A DNA stretch of 64,000 nucleotides from Crenobacter oryzisoli. GTDB lineage: Bacteria > Pseudomonadota > Gammaproteobacteria > Burkholderiales > Chromobacteriaceae. The notes beneath the pieces were generated by a model, which was not told where the DNA came from, made no database searches, and was given only the letters and a program-made list of their open reading frames with translations. This document shows, piece by piece, positions 39,243 to 48,019 of this stretch. Each line of letters opens with the position of its first letter. Position 1 is the first letter of the stretch. A program made the translations under genes and the position numbers. The stretch spans positions 62,001-126,000 of the forward strand of contig NZ_JAUEDK010000006.1 of NCBI RefSeq assembly GCF_030385785.1, read 5' to 3'.

Positions 39243-39356
39243 AGAGCCGCTAACAAAACCCTCCCGGCGTTGTTGCACTGCCTTGCCGTACTACTTGTAC
39301 TGTCTACGGCAGCGCGCCTAGCCAGGACCGCTACGCCGGATTTTGTTAGCGGCTCT
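39243..39356. repeat. 114-bp palindromic intergenic element upstream of asd
   Basis: Perfect 16-bp terminal inverted repeats: AGAGCCGCTAACAAAA at 39243-39258 and its complement at 39341-39356. Between them an inner dyad GCCGTA/TACGGC flanks CTACTTGTACTGTC. I recall very similar text, a GTAC-rich core with TTTTGTTA at the edge, as a common intergenic sequence in Neisseria genomes. It fills the space between the tandem-GNAT stop codon and the asd leader and has no ORF, so it is a small non-coding repeat, perhaps a REP or MITE type element. Confidence 0.75.
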
Positions 39357-40450
39357 TATTTGTGGTCTTGATCTAATTCTCGGGAAAACCGTGGCGATAG
39401 TCGAGCCATCGCGTGCACGTCTTTCCATTGTCCATTGCGGAAGGCATAGCGCCGATGCGTGCCTTCCATCTCGAACCCCAGCGAGCGATACAGATGGATC
39501 GCCGCCGCGTTGTCGGTATATACGGTCAGCATCAGCCGACCGATATTGGCCCAATTATCAGCGTAGTCGACCAGTTCGGCCAACAGACGTCGGCCAATGC
39601 CGCGCCCCTGCGCCCCCGGCGTCACGGTGATGCCGATATTGCGCACATGCTGACGGGCCTCGCCATGCGAGTCCGGATGCAGCCCGGCGCAGCCGACCAC
39701 CACCCCGCCCAGCTCGGCCACCAGCATCAAGCGCCCCTCGGCCGGCTGGCTCAAACGCTGCTGCCACAGCGGCAGGTTGGCGTACGGCATCTGCGTGGTG
39801 CCGCTGACGGTGCCCAGGTCGTCGAACATCGCGGCCAATGCCGCCGCGTCGGCTAGCGTAGCACGGCGCAGCGTCAGCTCGCCCTGCAGCGGCAACGGCG
39901 AGGCCGGCTCGAACGAACTGGCCGGCGCCTTCGGCCATTGCCAGGCCGGGTTAAACCGCGCCATTGTCAGCGAATCGGGCCAGCCGCCGGCGCGGAACGC
40001 ATCGCCGTGCATGCGCCGCTCCACCTCGAAACCGAAACGGCGGTACAGCGCCAGCGCCGCCTCGTTGGCCGAAAACGCGGTCAACTCCAGCCGACCGACG
40101 TTCAGCCAGCGGTCACAGTAGTCGACCAACGCCGCCAGCAAGGCGGCACCGATGCCCTGCCCCTGGTAATCATCCAATAAACCCAGCGCCAAGCTGCGAA
40201 CATGCCGACGAGCGGGCGATGCCTCCTCGGGCGACAACGACGCATGGCCGACTGCACGACCGTCGACCTCGGCAACCAACACCAGGTCGGTCGCCCCGCT
40301 GCGCCCCGGCCAATCGGCCCAGCACGACGGTTCGGGATACGGCATCAGCAGCATGCCGGCGCGCACCGACGGCTGCGCCGCCATCGCCATCAGGTGATGG
40401 ACATCGTCGGGCCGGGCGCGCCGGATTTTCAGGGTGGAGGGCAATGGCAT
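39356..40450 (-). CDS. Tandem GNAT acetyltransferase
   Basis: 364 residues made of two GNAT domains (about 8-165 and 190-345). Each has an acetyl-CoA motif: YQGQGIGAALLAALV in the first and AQGRGIGRRLLAELV in the second, followed by similar strand-loop text (FSANEAALALYRRFGFE and YTDNAAAIHLYRSLGFE). This points to internal duplication and fusion. The start MPLPSTLKIRRARPDD at 40450 uses TAAGG upstream; the ATG at 40486 lies inside leuB. The substrate is unknown. It follows leuB by 10 bases, so it rides on the leu transcript. Confidence 0.85.
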   Translation of the reverse strand: MPLPSTLKIRRARPDDVHHLMAMAAQPSVRAGMLLMPYPEPSCWADWPGRSGATDLVLVAEVDGRAVGHASLSPEEASPARRHVRSLALGLLDDYQGQGIGAALLAALVDYCDRWLNVGRLELTAFSANEAALALYRRFGFEVERRMHGDAFRAGGWPDSLTMARFNPAWQWPKAPASSFEPASPLPLQGELTLRRATLADAAALAAMFDDLGTVSGTTQMPYANLPLWQQRLSQPAEGRLMLVAELGGVVVGCAGLHPDSHGEARQHVRNIGITVTPGAQGRGIGRRLLAELVDYADNWANIGRLMLTVYTDNAAAIHLYRSLGFEMEGTHRRYAFRNGQWKDVHAMARLSPRFSRELDQDHK

Positions 40451-40461
40451 TCGGCCAACCT
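40450..40461 (-). repeat. AGGTTGGCCGAA repeat at the leuB-GNAT junction
   Basis: An exact 12-base copy (minus strand) that runs from the leuB stop codon to the GNAT start codon. Its AGG also serves as the likely ribosome site of the GNAT gene. Confidence 0.7.
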
Positions 40462-41525
40462 TACAGTGCGGCGACCACGGCGTCACCCATGCCCGAGCAG
40501 CTGACTTTCTCGCAACCTTCCTCGAAGATGTCGCCAGTGCGGTAGCCTTGCTTGAGCACGGTTTTCACCGCGTTCTCAATGCGAACAGCCGCCTCTTCCT
40601 GACCAAAGGTGTAGCGCAGCATCATCGCAGTGGACAGGATGGTCGCCAGCGGGTTGGCCAGGTTCTTGCCAGCGATGTCCGGCGCCGAGCCGTGCGACGG
40701 CTCGTACAGGCCCTTGTTGTTGGCGTCGAGCGAGGCCGACGGCAGCATGCCGATCGAGCCAGTCAGCATCGAAGCCTCGTCGGACAGGATGTCGCCGAAG
40801 ATGTTGCCGGTCACCATCACGTCGAACTGCTTCGGGTTGCGCACCAACTGCATCGCAGCGTTGTCGACGTACATGTGGGAGAGCTCGACGTCCGGGTATT
40901 CCTTCGCCACGTCAATGAAGATTTCCTTCCAGAACTCAGTGGTCTCCAGCACGTTGGCCTTGTCGACCGAACACAGCTTCTTCTGGCGCTTCTGGGCAAT
41001 ACCAAAAGCCACATGGGCGATGCGGCGGATCTCGCTCTCGCTGTACAGCATGGTGTTGAAGCCTTCGCGCTCGCCCTTGTCGTTTACACGGATGCCACGC
41101 GGTTGGCCAAAGTAGATGTCGCCGGTCAGCTCGCGCACGATCATGATGTCGAGACCCGACACCACTTCCGGCTTCAGCGTCGAGGCATTGGCCAGCTCAG
41201 GGTAGAGAATGGCCGGGCGCAGGTTGGCGAACAGGTTCAGGTCCTTGCGAATCGCCAAGAGGCCGCGTTCCGGACGCAGCGGGCGGTCAAGGTTGTCGTA
41301 CTGCGGGCCGCCGACCGCGCCGAGCAGGACGGCATCCGCTTCGCGCGCCAGCTTCTGCGTCACTTCCGGGTACGGTTGGCCGTAGGCGTCGTAGCCAGCG
41401 CCGCCGATCGGCGCTTCTTCCAGCTCGATCTTCAAGCCGTCGGACTTAAGCACGTCGAGCACGCGACGTGCCTGGGCGATGATTTCCGGACCGATGCCGT
41501 CACCCGGCAGGACTGCGATTTTCAT
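40461..41525 (-). CDS. leuB: 3-isopropylmalate dehydrogenase
   Basis: 354 residues. The start [15 protein letters not shown] at 41525 is canonical; the frame beyond it overlaps the small gene upstream. It oxidises and decarboxylates 3-isopropylmalate in leucine synthesis. The NAD-binding block [18 protein letters not shown] and the substrate region [16 protein letters not shown] are present. Its ATG overlaps the stop codon of the preceding small gene by 4 bases (ATGA), so the two are coupled. Confidence 0.97.
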   Translation of the reverse strand: MKIAVLPGDGIGPEIIAQARRVLDVLKSDGLKIELEEAPIGGAGYDAYGQPYPEVTQKLAREADAVLLGAVGGPQYDNLDRPLRPERGLLAIRKDLNLFANLRPAILYPELANASTLKPEVVSGLDIMIVRELTGDIYFGQPRGIRVNDKGEREGFNTMLYSESEIRRIAHVAFGIAQKRQKKLCSVDKANVLETTEFWKEIFIDVAKEYPDVELSHMYVDNAAMQLVRNPKQFDVMVTGNIFGDILSDEASMLTGSIGMLPSASLDANNKGLYEPSHGSAPDIAGKNLANPLATILSTAMMLRYTFGQEEAAVRIENAVKTVLKQGYRTGDIFEEGCEKVSCSGMGDAVVAAL

Positions 41526-41839
41526 GATGATTCTCTCTTTGTCTTTGTATTGTGGGACGTGTCGCGCCGGGTCAGCGTTTCCACCAACACCTTCTCGCAA
41601 CACTTGAACACGACGTAGGCAGCCATCGCCCCGTAACCCGACAGCAGCAATTCAAACAACTGGCGCAGCGCCCCATCCATTGCGGCCTGCCAGCCAACTT
41701 CGACCCAAAGGTCGAAATTGAGCTTCAAGAGCAGCGCCAGGTTGACAGTGGCGCTGCCAAACAGCAGAAAGCTTGCACCCATCAGCCAGAAGGTCCAGAA
41801 GGGGCGACGGTACAGCCAGGTCATCCATCCCTGCCTCAT
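41522..41839 (-). CDS. Small two-helix membrane protein between leuD and leuB
   Basis: 105 residues: an aromatic, basic N-terminus ([15 protein letters not shown]), a hydrophobic helix at about 15-38, a second at about 62-80, and a hydrophilic basic tail ([16 protein letters not shown]). It lies 40 bases after leuD and overlaps leuB by 4 bases, so it is clearly a member of the leu operon. I do not recognise a family, and no function is known to me. The tight coupling to leuB argues for a real gene. Confidence 0.75.
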   Translation of the reverse strand: MRQGWMTWLYRRPFWTFWLMGASFLLFGSATVNLALLLKLNFDLWVEVGWQAAMDGALRQLFELLLSGYGAMAAYVVFKCCEKVLVETLTRRDTSHNTKTKRESS

Positions 41840-41879
41840 CGCCCCTCCCAGTCCCGAGCTAGTGACTAGCCACGGCTAG

Positions 41880-42518
41880 TCAGGCAAACAGCCACGGCTG
41901 CGTCGCGCGACGCTTCTCCTCAAACGCCTTGATCTCATCGGCGTGCGCCAGCGTCAGGCCGATCTCGTCCAGGCCGTTGAGCAGGCAGTGCTTGCGGTGC
42001 GCGGTGATGTCGAAGCCGAACGACTGACCCGACGGCGTGGTCACCGTCTGCGCGGCCAGATCGATGCTGAGCTGGTAGCCTTCGGTCGCCTCGGTCTCGC
42101 GGAACAGCTGGTCGACCACCTCGGCCGGCAGCACAATCGGCAGCAGGCCGTTCTTGTAGCAGTTGTTGAAGAAGATATCGGCGAAGCTCGGTGCGATCAC
42201 CGCGCGGAAACCCTGGTCTTCCAGCGCCCACGGCGCGTGTTCACGGCTGGAGCCACAACCGAAGTTCTCGCGCGCCAGCAGTACCTCCGCACCCTGGAAG
42301 CGCGGGAAATTCAGCACGAAGTCCGGATTGATCGGACGCTTGCTGTTGTCCATACCCGGTTCGCCGTGGTCGAGATAACGCCACTCGTCGAACAGGTTCG
42401 GGCCGAAGCCGGAACGCTTGATCGACTTGAGAAACTGCTTCGGAATGATCGCATCGGTGTCGACATTGGCGCGATCGAGCGGGCACACAAGCCCGTTCAA
42501 TGTAGTAAATGCTTTCAT
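41880..42518 (-). CDS. leuD: 3-isopropylmalate dehydratase small subunit
   Basis: 212 residues. The start [15 protein letters not shown] at 42518 has TAGGAACC upstream; ATG at 42548 is not needed. The family core is clear ([17 protein letters not shown] and [16 protein letters not shown]). It forms the isomerase that converts 2- to 3-isopropylmalate, with LeuC. The lipoprotein gene separates it from leuC. Confidence 0.97.
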   Translation of the reverse strand: MKAFTTLNGLVCPLDRANVDTDAIIPKQFLKSIKRSGFGPNLFDEWRYLDHGEPGMDNSKRPINPDFVLNFPRFQGAEVLLARENFGCGSSREHAPWALEDQGFRAVIAPSFADIFFNNCYKNGLLPIVLPAEVVDQLFRETEATEGYQLSIDLAAQTVTTPSGQSFGFDITAHRKHCLLNGLDEIGLTLAHADEIKAFEEKRRATQPWLFA

Positions 42519-42552
42519 GGTTCCTATAGGGCGAAGCCCTCTCCCCAATACG

Positions 42553-42840
42553 TTAGTTGCCTTGCGCTACCGTGCCGTTGACCACCGGGGCCGGCGGGCT
42601 CGGGCGCATCGCATCGTCTATTTTGTTGCCCACGCGCTTGGCGGTATCCGATACCGCTTCGCCGCCGCGCTGCACGGCGCGGCCGACCGCCTCACCACTG
42701 CGATGCAGCGCCTGGCCGACGGCCTCACCACCCTGGTTGATGTCCTGGCTCAGGCCCTGCATGGTGTTGCAGGCGCTCAAGAGCAGGACACCGGCCAGCG
42801 GCAGCAGGCGACGCAATACGCGCTTAGAAATGGCGAACAT
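42553..42840 (-). CDS. Entericidin-like small lipoprotein
   Basis: 95 residues. Lipoprotein signal ([21 protein letters not shown]) with lipobox LLSAC and Cys24, followed by [20 protein letters not shown], which resembles entericidin A/B (the C-N-T-x-x-G-x-x-x-D-I pattern). The mature part then carries three degenerate repeats of the form GEAVG/S ([30 protein letters not shown]). Entericidins are usually shorter, near 45 residues. Its start lies 17 bases inside the end of leuC, so it is translated from the leu operon message. The function in this organism is unknown. Confidence 0.72.
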   Translation of the reverse strand: MFAISKRVLRRLLPLAGVLLLSACNTMQGLSQDINQGGEAVGQALHRSGEAVGRAVQRGGEAVSDTAKRVGNKIDDAMRPSPPAPVVNGTVAQGN

Positions 42841-44230
42841 CGACGAAATGACCGGCAATCGCCGCCGCTGCGGCCATCGCTGGGCTAACCAGGTGGGTGC
42901 GACCACCCTGGCCCTGACGGCCCTCGAAGTTACGGTTGGAGGTGGACGCGCAACGCTCGCCCGGCAGCAAGCGGTCGGCGTTCATCGCCAGGCACATCGA
43001 GCAGCCCGGCTCGCGCCATTCGAAACCGGCGGCGACGAAGATCTTGTCGAGGCCTTCGCGCTCGGCTTCTGCCTTGACGAGGCCCGAGCCCGGCACTACC
43101 AGCACTTGCTTGACGCTGGCGGCCTTCTGACGGCCACGCACCACGGCGGCGGCTTCGCGCAGGTCTTCGATACGGGAGTTGGTACAGGAACCGATGAAGA
43201 CGATATCGACCGGAATCTGCTCGATCGGGGTGTTGGCTTCCAGGCCCATATAGGCGAGCGCGCGCTTCATACCCTCGCGCTTGACCGGGTCGGCCTGCGC
43301 TTCCGGGTCCGGCACGCGATCGGAGACGCTGACGACCATTTCCGGCGAGGTGCCCCAGGTCACTTGCGGGGTGATCGCCGCGCCGTCGAGTTCGACCACC
43401 TTGTCGAACGCTGCACCGTCGTCGGAATGCAGGGTATTCCAGTAGGCCACTGCAGCGTCCCACTGCTCGGCCTTCGGCGCGAACGGGCGACCCTTCACGT
43501 AGTCGATGGTCTTGTCGTCGACCGCGACCATGCCGGAGCGGGCACCGGCCTCGATCGCCATATTGCACAGCGTCATCCGGCCTTCCATCGACAGGCCGCG
43601 GATCACTTCGCCACCGAACTCGATCGCGTAGCCGGTGCCGCCGGCGGTGCCGATCTCACCGATGATCGCGAGCGCGACGTCCTTGGCGGTGATGCCGTCG
43701 GCGAGCTTGCCGTCGACGCGTACCAGCATGTTCTTGGACTTCTTGGCCACCAGGCACTGGGTCGCCATCACATGCTCGACCTCGGAGGTGCCGATACCGT
43801 GCGCCAGCGCGCCGAACGCACCGTGGGTCGAGGTGTGCGAGTCACCGCACACGACGGTCATGCCCGGCAGCGTGGCGCCCTGCTCCGGTCCCATCACATG
43901 CACGATGCCCTGGCCGTGGTCCTTGAACGGGAAGTAGGCCAGCGCACCGAAGGCCTTGATGTTCGCGTCGAGGGTTTCCACCTGCTGGCGCGAGATCGGG
44001 TCCTTGATGCCCTCGTCCCAGTGGTCGGTCGGGGTGTTGTGGTCGGCGGTGGACACGATGGAGTCCTTGCGCCACAGCGCGCGATTGGCCAGCTTCAGCC
44101 CCTCGAAGGCCTGCGGGCTGGTCACTTCGTGTACCAGATGCCGGTCGATATAGAGGAGGGCTGTGCCGTCTTCCTCTTCGCGGACGACGTGGCTCGACCA
44201 GAGCTTGTCGTAAAGGGTTTGCGCTGTCAT
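42824..44230 (-). CDS. leuC: 3-isopropylmalate dehydratase large subunit
   Basis: 468 residues. Start [16 protein letters not shown] at 44230 with AGAGACC upstream; the frame is open to 44482, but this only reflects GC-rich sequence. The iron-sulphur cysteines are in [13 protein letters not shown] and [23 protein letters not shown] is also seen. It is the first gene of the leuC-lipoprotein-leuD-membrane protein-leuB-GNAT unit. Confidence 0.96.
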   Translation of the reverse strand: MTAQTLYDKLWSSHVVREEEDGTALLYIDRHLVHEVTSPQAFEGLKLANRALWRKDSIVSTADHNTPTDHWDEGIKDPISRQQVETLDANIKAFGALAYFPFKDHGQGIVHVMGPEQGATLPGMTVVCGDSHTSTHGAFGALAHGIGTSEVEHVMATQCLVAKKSKNMLVRVDGKLADGITAKDVALAIIGEIGTAGGTGYAIEFGGEVIRGLSMEGRMTLCNMAIEAGARSGMVAVDDKTIDYVKGRPFAPKAEQWDAAVAYWNTLHSDDGAAFDKVVELDGAAITPQVTWGTSPEMVVSVSDRVPDPEAQADPVKREGMKRALAYMGLEANTPIEQIPVDIVFIGSCTNSRIEDLREAAAVVRGRQKAASVKQVLVVPGSGLVKAEAEREGLDKIFVAAGFEWREPGCSMCLAMNADRLLPGERCASTSNRNFEGRQGQGGRTHLVSPAMAAAAAIAGHFVDVRHF

Positions 44231-44640
44231 AGGTCTCTTCGTCTTATCGATGGATTGCAAACATCTTTCGAAACTCATTCTGTCATAGCGTTTTAACAGT
44301 CGGCAAGGGCGGTTTGCTGCGCCGCGCCAAGCGTTTCCGACCGCCTGATCTGGCGCCTGCTCCTGCCTCTTAGACGTTCTGGATAGGGGCGATTCATAGA
44401 GGCTTACACTGCCCCGCATCCTTACGGCAACGCTCGACAATGAAGCCAGCTTAGGGCGGCCCCAATACTGGAACAAGTACAATAGCTATCCTAGTATCAA
44501 ACACTACCAGTCAACGACTCAAAACGGTCGATGCAAGAATTGGACAGGATGAGGAGGGAGAAATTGCAGGACTCGCAAAGCACGCACTGCAAGGGGCGCC
44601 GTGGGCTTGGCCGCCATAGCGTTCAGCCAAGCCTGGGGGG
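44231..44640 (-). promoter_or_regulatory. leu operon leader with promoter and dyad
   Basis: About 410 bases with no gene. On the minus strand TTGACT (44509-44514) is followed 17 bases later by GGATAG (44486-44491), a moderate sigma-70 promoter. The spacer holds a dyad TAGT-N7-ACTA (44492-44506), a T-N11-A-type site such as LysR regulators use, and next to it is the palindrome ATAGCTAT (44482-44489). The transcript would have a leader of roughly 250 bases; I found no leucine-rich leader peptide. Confidence 0.4.
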
Positions 44641-44649
44641 CGGGACGGC

Positions 44650-45066
44650 TCAGTGGCCGAAGCCCGACTTGAAGCGCTCGATGTCGCGGCGCGCCTTCTT
44701 CGTCGGCTTGCCGTCGCCGTGCGGGAAGCTGGCATGCTCGGCCTTGAGCAAGGCCTGTTTTTCCTCGCGGGCCAAGCGCACCGCCTCGTCCTCGCTATAG
44801 AGCAGCACCGCCTCCTTGGCCGGGCGGCGCTGGATCGCGAGCGCCAGCACCGTCACCTGGTACTCGAGCTGATTCAGGCGCAGCTCGAGCACGTCGCCCT
44901 CACGGACGTTGCGCGAGGCCTTGACCCTATCGCCGTTGACGAGCACGCGGCCCAGTTCGATTGCTTCGTTGGCCAGCGCGCGCGTCTTGAAGAAGCGTGC
45001 CGCCCACAGCCATTTGTCGAGGCGGACCTTGTCGTCGTCCTGCTCCATTACTGCTTGCTTTTTCAT
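44650..45066 (-). CDS. hslR: Hsp15-like S4-domain RNA-binding protein
   Basis: 138 residues. The S4 RNA-binding domain is at about 14-75 (VRLDKWLWAARFFKTRALAN and RVLVNGDRVKASRNV), followed by a basic tail ending KKARRDIERFKSGFGH, as in Hsp15. Hsp15 binds stalled 50S subunits carrying nascent chains after heat shock. The start overlaps the stop codon of the FAH-family gene by ATGA, so they are coupled. ATG at codon 7 is an alternative start. Confidence 0.85.
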   Translation of the reverse strand: MKKQAVMEQDDDKVRLDKWLWAARFFKTRALANEAIELGRVLVNGDRVKASRNVREGDVLELRLNQLEYQVTVLALAIQRRPAKEAVLLYSEDEAVRLAREEKQALLKAEHASFPHGDGKPTKKARRDIERFKSGFGH

Positions 45067-45716
45067 GCTGCCACCGAGAAGCTGGCGCGCACCAGGCCGT
45101 GCAGGTCGAGTTCGAGCCTGTCGCCAGGATGGATCGCCGCGACGCCTTCCGGCGTGCCGGTGAAGATCAGGTCGCCGGCTGTCAGGCCGTAGATGTGCGA
45201 CAGGTAGCTGACCAGCTGCGCCACAGGGAACAGCATCAGCGAGGTATTACCGGTCTGGCGGGTTTCGCCGTTGACGTTGAGGGTGAAGCCGAGCGACTGC
45301 GGATCGCGCACCAAGCTCGACGACACAAAATCGGACACGCAGGCCGCACCGCGAAAACCCTTCGCCTTGGCCCACGGGTGGCCCTTCTGCTTGGCGATGC
45401 TTTGCACGTCGCGCGCGGTAAGGTCAAGGCCGATGCCGTACCCGGCGATATGCGCCAGAGCGCAGTCGGCCGGGATGTTGTCTCCCCCCTCGCCGACCAG
45501 CAGCACCAGCTCACACTCATGGTGCACGTCGTGCGAGTAGTCGGGCAGCACGATGGACTGGCTTTCGTCAATCAACGCCGAGGTCGGCTTCAGGAACACC
45601 ATCGGCTCGGGCTCGATCGTATTGCCTAGCTCGGCAGCGTGCGCGGCGTAGTTGCGGCCGATGCAGAACAGGTTTGAAACCGGCAGCGCCTGGCCATCCA
45701 GCGTAATTGTTTTCAT
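45063..45716 (-). CDS. Fumarylacetoacetate hydrolase (FAH) family protein
   Basis: 217 residues, the short YcgM-like form. Substrate- and metal-binding blocks include FCIGRNYAAHAAELGN and HHECELVLLVG, and TGTPEGVAAIHPGD. Members cut acylpyruvates or act as oxaloacetate decarboxylases or tautomerases; the substrate here is unknown. The start MKTITLDGQAL at 45716 is set by AGGAGACAACACG upstream. It is followed by hslR with a 4-base overlap. Confidence 0.85.
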   Translation of the reverse strand: MKTITLDGQALPVSNLFCIGRNYAAHAAELGNTIEPEPMVFLKPTSALIDESQSIVLPDYSHDVHHECELVLLVGEGGDNIPADCALAHIAGYGIGLDLTARDVQSIAKQKGHPWAKAKGFRGAACVSDFVSSSLVRDPQSLGFTLNVNGETRQTGNTSLMLFPVAQLVSYLSHIYGLTAGDLIFTGTPEGVAAIHPGDRLELDLHGLVRASFSVAA

Positions 45717-45750
45717 CGTGTTGTCTCCTGTGTAGAAGCCCATTGTACGC

Positions 45751-45786
45751 AAAAACGCCGCCAGGCTCGGCCATGGCGGCGTTTTT
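45751..45786. terminator. Terminator between selD and the FAH-family gene
   Basis: AAAAACGCCGCCA pairs with TGGCGGCGTTTTT, with a 10-base loop. It would end the selD transcript (minus strand) before the next gene. Confidence 0.8.
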
Positions 45787-45864
45787 CTTGGCCGGAATCA
45801 ACCAACTGTCGACAGTTTGACCAAATAGCAGAGGTGCCGGCGCTTTTGGCCGGCGTTGACCCGC

Positions 45865-46905
45865 TCAGCGCACTTCGACGTGCGGGCCGCCCTGTTCCAG
45901 TCGGCCGATCTTGGCAGCGTAGGCAAAACCGGCGTTACGGAAGTGCGCCAGCACTTCGTCGGCCCCGGCAGGGTCCACCGCCACCAAGAGGCCGCCACTG
46001 GTCTGTGGGTCAACCAGGATGCGGCGCTGCCACTCCGCGACATCGGCACCGAACTTCACCCCGTCGCCGAAGCTCGCCATATTGCGCTCGATCGCGCCCG
46101 GGCCGATGCCCTGCTCGGCCAACGGCAGCGCCTCGGCGAGGATAGGCACGTCCTTCATCTCGACGATGCCGGTCAGGCCAGCGCCGCGGCACAGCTCCAG
46201 CAGGTGGCCGATCAAGCCGAAGCCGGTCACGTCGGTCAGCGCATGCACCCCAGCTAGCGACGCAAGTTCCGCCCCAACGGTGTTGAGCTTGGTCGTCGTG
46301 GCGATCAGCTCGGCGTAGCCAGCCTCGGACAGCATGTCCTTCTTCATCGCCTGCGCCAGCACGCCGACGCCGAGGCCCTTGCCGAGGATCAGCACGTCGC
46401 CGGCCTTCGCCTCGCTGTTGCGCTTCAACTCTTTAGGATGCACTACACCGAGTGCGACCAAGCCGTAGATCGGCTCCGGCGAGTCGATAGAGTGGCCGCC
46501 AGCAAGCGGGATGCCGGCCGCGTGGCAGACCGATTCGCCGCCGTCGAGAATAGCCTTGATTGTCTCGACCGGCAGCACGTTGACCGGCATGCCGACGATG
46601 GCCAGCGCCATGATCGGCTTCGCCCCCATCGCGTAGATATCGGACAGCGCGTTGGTCGCGGCGATGCGGCCGAAGTCGTACGCATCGTCGACGATGGGCA
46701 TGAAGAAGTCGGTGGTGGCGACGATAGCCTGGCTCTCGTTGAGCTGGTACACCGCTGCGTCGTCGCAGGTCTCCGCGCCGACCAACAGATTAGGGAAAGC
46801 CACCTTCTCCTTGGCGCCGGACAGGATCGACTCCAGCACCGACGGCGCGATTTTGCAGCCACAACCACCACCGTGAGACAATTGCGTCAATTTGATTTCA
46901 GCCAT
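45865..46905 (-). CDS. selD: Selenide, water dikinase (selenophosphate synthetase)
   Basis: 346 residues. Makes selenophosphate from selenide and ATP. The active site reads GGGCGCKIAP: Cys15 is in the position that may be Sec in some species, so this is the Cys form, and Lys18 corresponds to the essential lysine of E. coli. It is divergent from selU with only 20 bases between the start codons. No selA, selB or selC is in the window, so the selenium here may serve tRNA modification, selenoproteins, or both. Confidence 0.95.
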   Translation of the reverse strand: MAEIKLTQLSHGGGCGCKIAPSVLESILSGAKEKVAFPNLLVGAETCDDAAVYQLNESQAIVATTDFFMPIVDDAYDFGRIAATNALSDIYAMGAKPIMALAIVGMPVNVLPVETIKAILDGGESVCHAAGIPLAGGHSIDSPEPIYGLVALGVVHPKELKRNSEAKAGDVLILGKGLGVGVLAQAMKKDMLSEAGYAELIATTTKLNTVGAELASLAGVHALTDVTGFGLIGHLLELCRGAGLTGIVEMKDVPILAEALPLAEQGIGPGAIERNMASFGDGVKFGADVAEWQRRILVDPQTSGGLLVAVDPAGADEVLAHFRNAGFAYAAKIGRLEQGGPHVEVR

Positions 46906-46925
46906 GGCTTACCCCATTTTCCAAC

Positions 46926-47966
46926 ATGCTATTCAAGGTCGCGAACGTAGCACAGCGTACCCAGTTTGACGAGATCATCGACGTGCGCACGCCGTCGGAA
47001 TTCGCCGAGGACCATCTGCCCGGCGCGATCAACTGCCCGGTACTCGACGACGAAGAGCGCGCGCGCGTCGGCACACTGTACAAACAAGTGTCCCCGTTCG
47101 AGGCGCGCAAGGTCGGTGCTGCATTGGTGGCGAGAAACATCGCCCGCCATATCGAGGAGCGCTTTCATGATCGACCGAAAGACTGGCGGCCGCTGATCTA
47201 TTGCTGGCGCGGCGGCCAGCGCAGCGGCGCTGCCACGATCATCCTCACGCAGATCGGCTGGAAGGCATCCCAGCTTGAAGGCGGTTACAAGGCCTACCGC
47301 CACGAAGTGATCGAGAAGCTGGCGAAACTACCGACGGCACTCGACTTGCGCATGGTGTGCGGACCGACCGGGTCGGGCAAGAGCCGGCTGCTCGCCGCGC
47401 TCTCGCGTACCGGCCACCAGGTGCTCGACCTCGAAGCCCTGGCTCGCCACCGCGGCTCGGTGCTCGGCAAACTGCCGGACGAACCGCAGCCGGCGCAGAA
47501 GGGCTTCGACTCGCAACTGCTCACAGCGATCGAGGCGCTCGACCCTGCACGACCGGTGTTCGTCGAGTCCGAGAGCAAGCGCATCGGCTTCGTGTCGTTG
47601 CCGGACGCGCTGTTCGCGCGCATGCACGCCAGCCCCTGCCTGATGGTCGATGTGCCGATGGCCGAGCGGGTGCGCTTTCTGTGCGAGGACTACGATTTCT
47701 ACCTGCAGGACCCCGAAAGCCTGGTGCGCCAGCTCGGCTTTCTGAAAGGCGTGTACGCCAATCGCGACCTCGAGGCCTGGTACGCGATGGCGCGCGAGGG
47801 CCACTTCGCCCAGCTCGTCGAGGAACTGCTGGTGCGCCATTACGACCCGCTGTACTTCCGCTCAATGAACCAGCACTACCCGCAACTGGCCGATGCGCCG
47901 CGCCTGACGCTGGCGAGTCTTGCGCCCGACGCACTGGATGCCGCCGCTGCGGACCTGCCGCTGTAA
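46926..47966 (+). CDS. selU: tRNA 2-selenouridine synthase
   Basis: 346 residues. An N-terminal rhodanese domain (catalytic Cys93 in LIYCWRGGQRS) is fused to a P-loop domain (CGPTGSGKS, about 145-153). The enzyme replaces sulphur by selenium in 2-thiouridine at the wobble position of Glu, Lys and Gln tRNAs, using selenophosphate from the divergent selD. mnmC, which works on the same base, follows 53 bases later. Confidence 0.95.
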   Translation: MLFKVANVAQRTQFDEIIDVRTPSEFAEDHLPGAINCPVLDDEERARVGTLYKQVSPFEARKVGAALVARNIARHIEERFHDRPKDWRPLIYCWRGGQRSGAATIILTQIGWKASQLEGGYKAYRHEVIEKLAKLPTALDLRMVCGPTGSGKSRLLAALSRTGHQVLDLEALARHRGSVLGKLPDEPQPAQKGFDSQLLTAIEALDPARPVFVESESKRIGFVSLPDALFARMHASPCLMVDVPMAERVRFLCEDYDFYLQDPESLVRQLGFLKGVYANRDLEAWYAMAREGHFAQLVEELLVRHYDPLYFRSMNQHYPQLADAPRLTLASLAPDALDAAAADLPL

Positions 47967-47995
47967 CCCTGCCCGATCCGGCTCCGGCCGGATTG

Positions 47996-48008
47996 GGCCA
48001 ACCTTTGT
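47996..48008 (-). repeat. Degenerate AGGTTGGCCGAA copy between selU and mnmC
   Basis: On the minus strand AGGTTGGCCCAA, 11 of 12 positions matching, lying in the short gap between two plus-strand genes. A GGCC-rich dyad precedes it. Confidence 0.45.
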
Positions 48009-48019
48009 TTCCAAATTCA

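Noticed and set aside
39210-39278. ATG at 39278 as the asd start
   Set aside because: It would add 23 residues unlike the family and begin within the palindromic element. The GTG at 39209 has a correctly spaced AGGAG.
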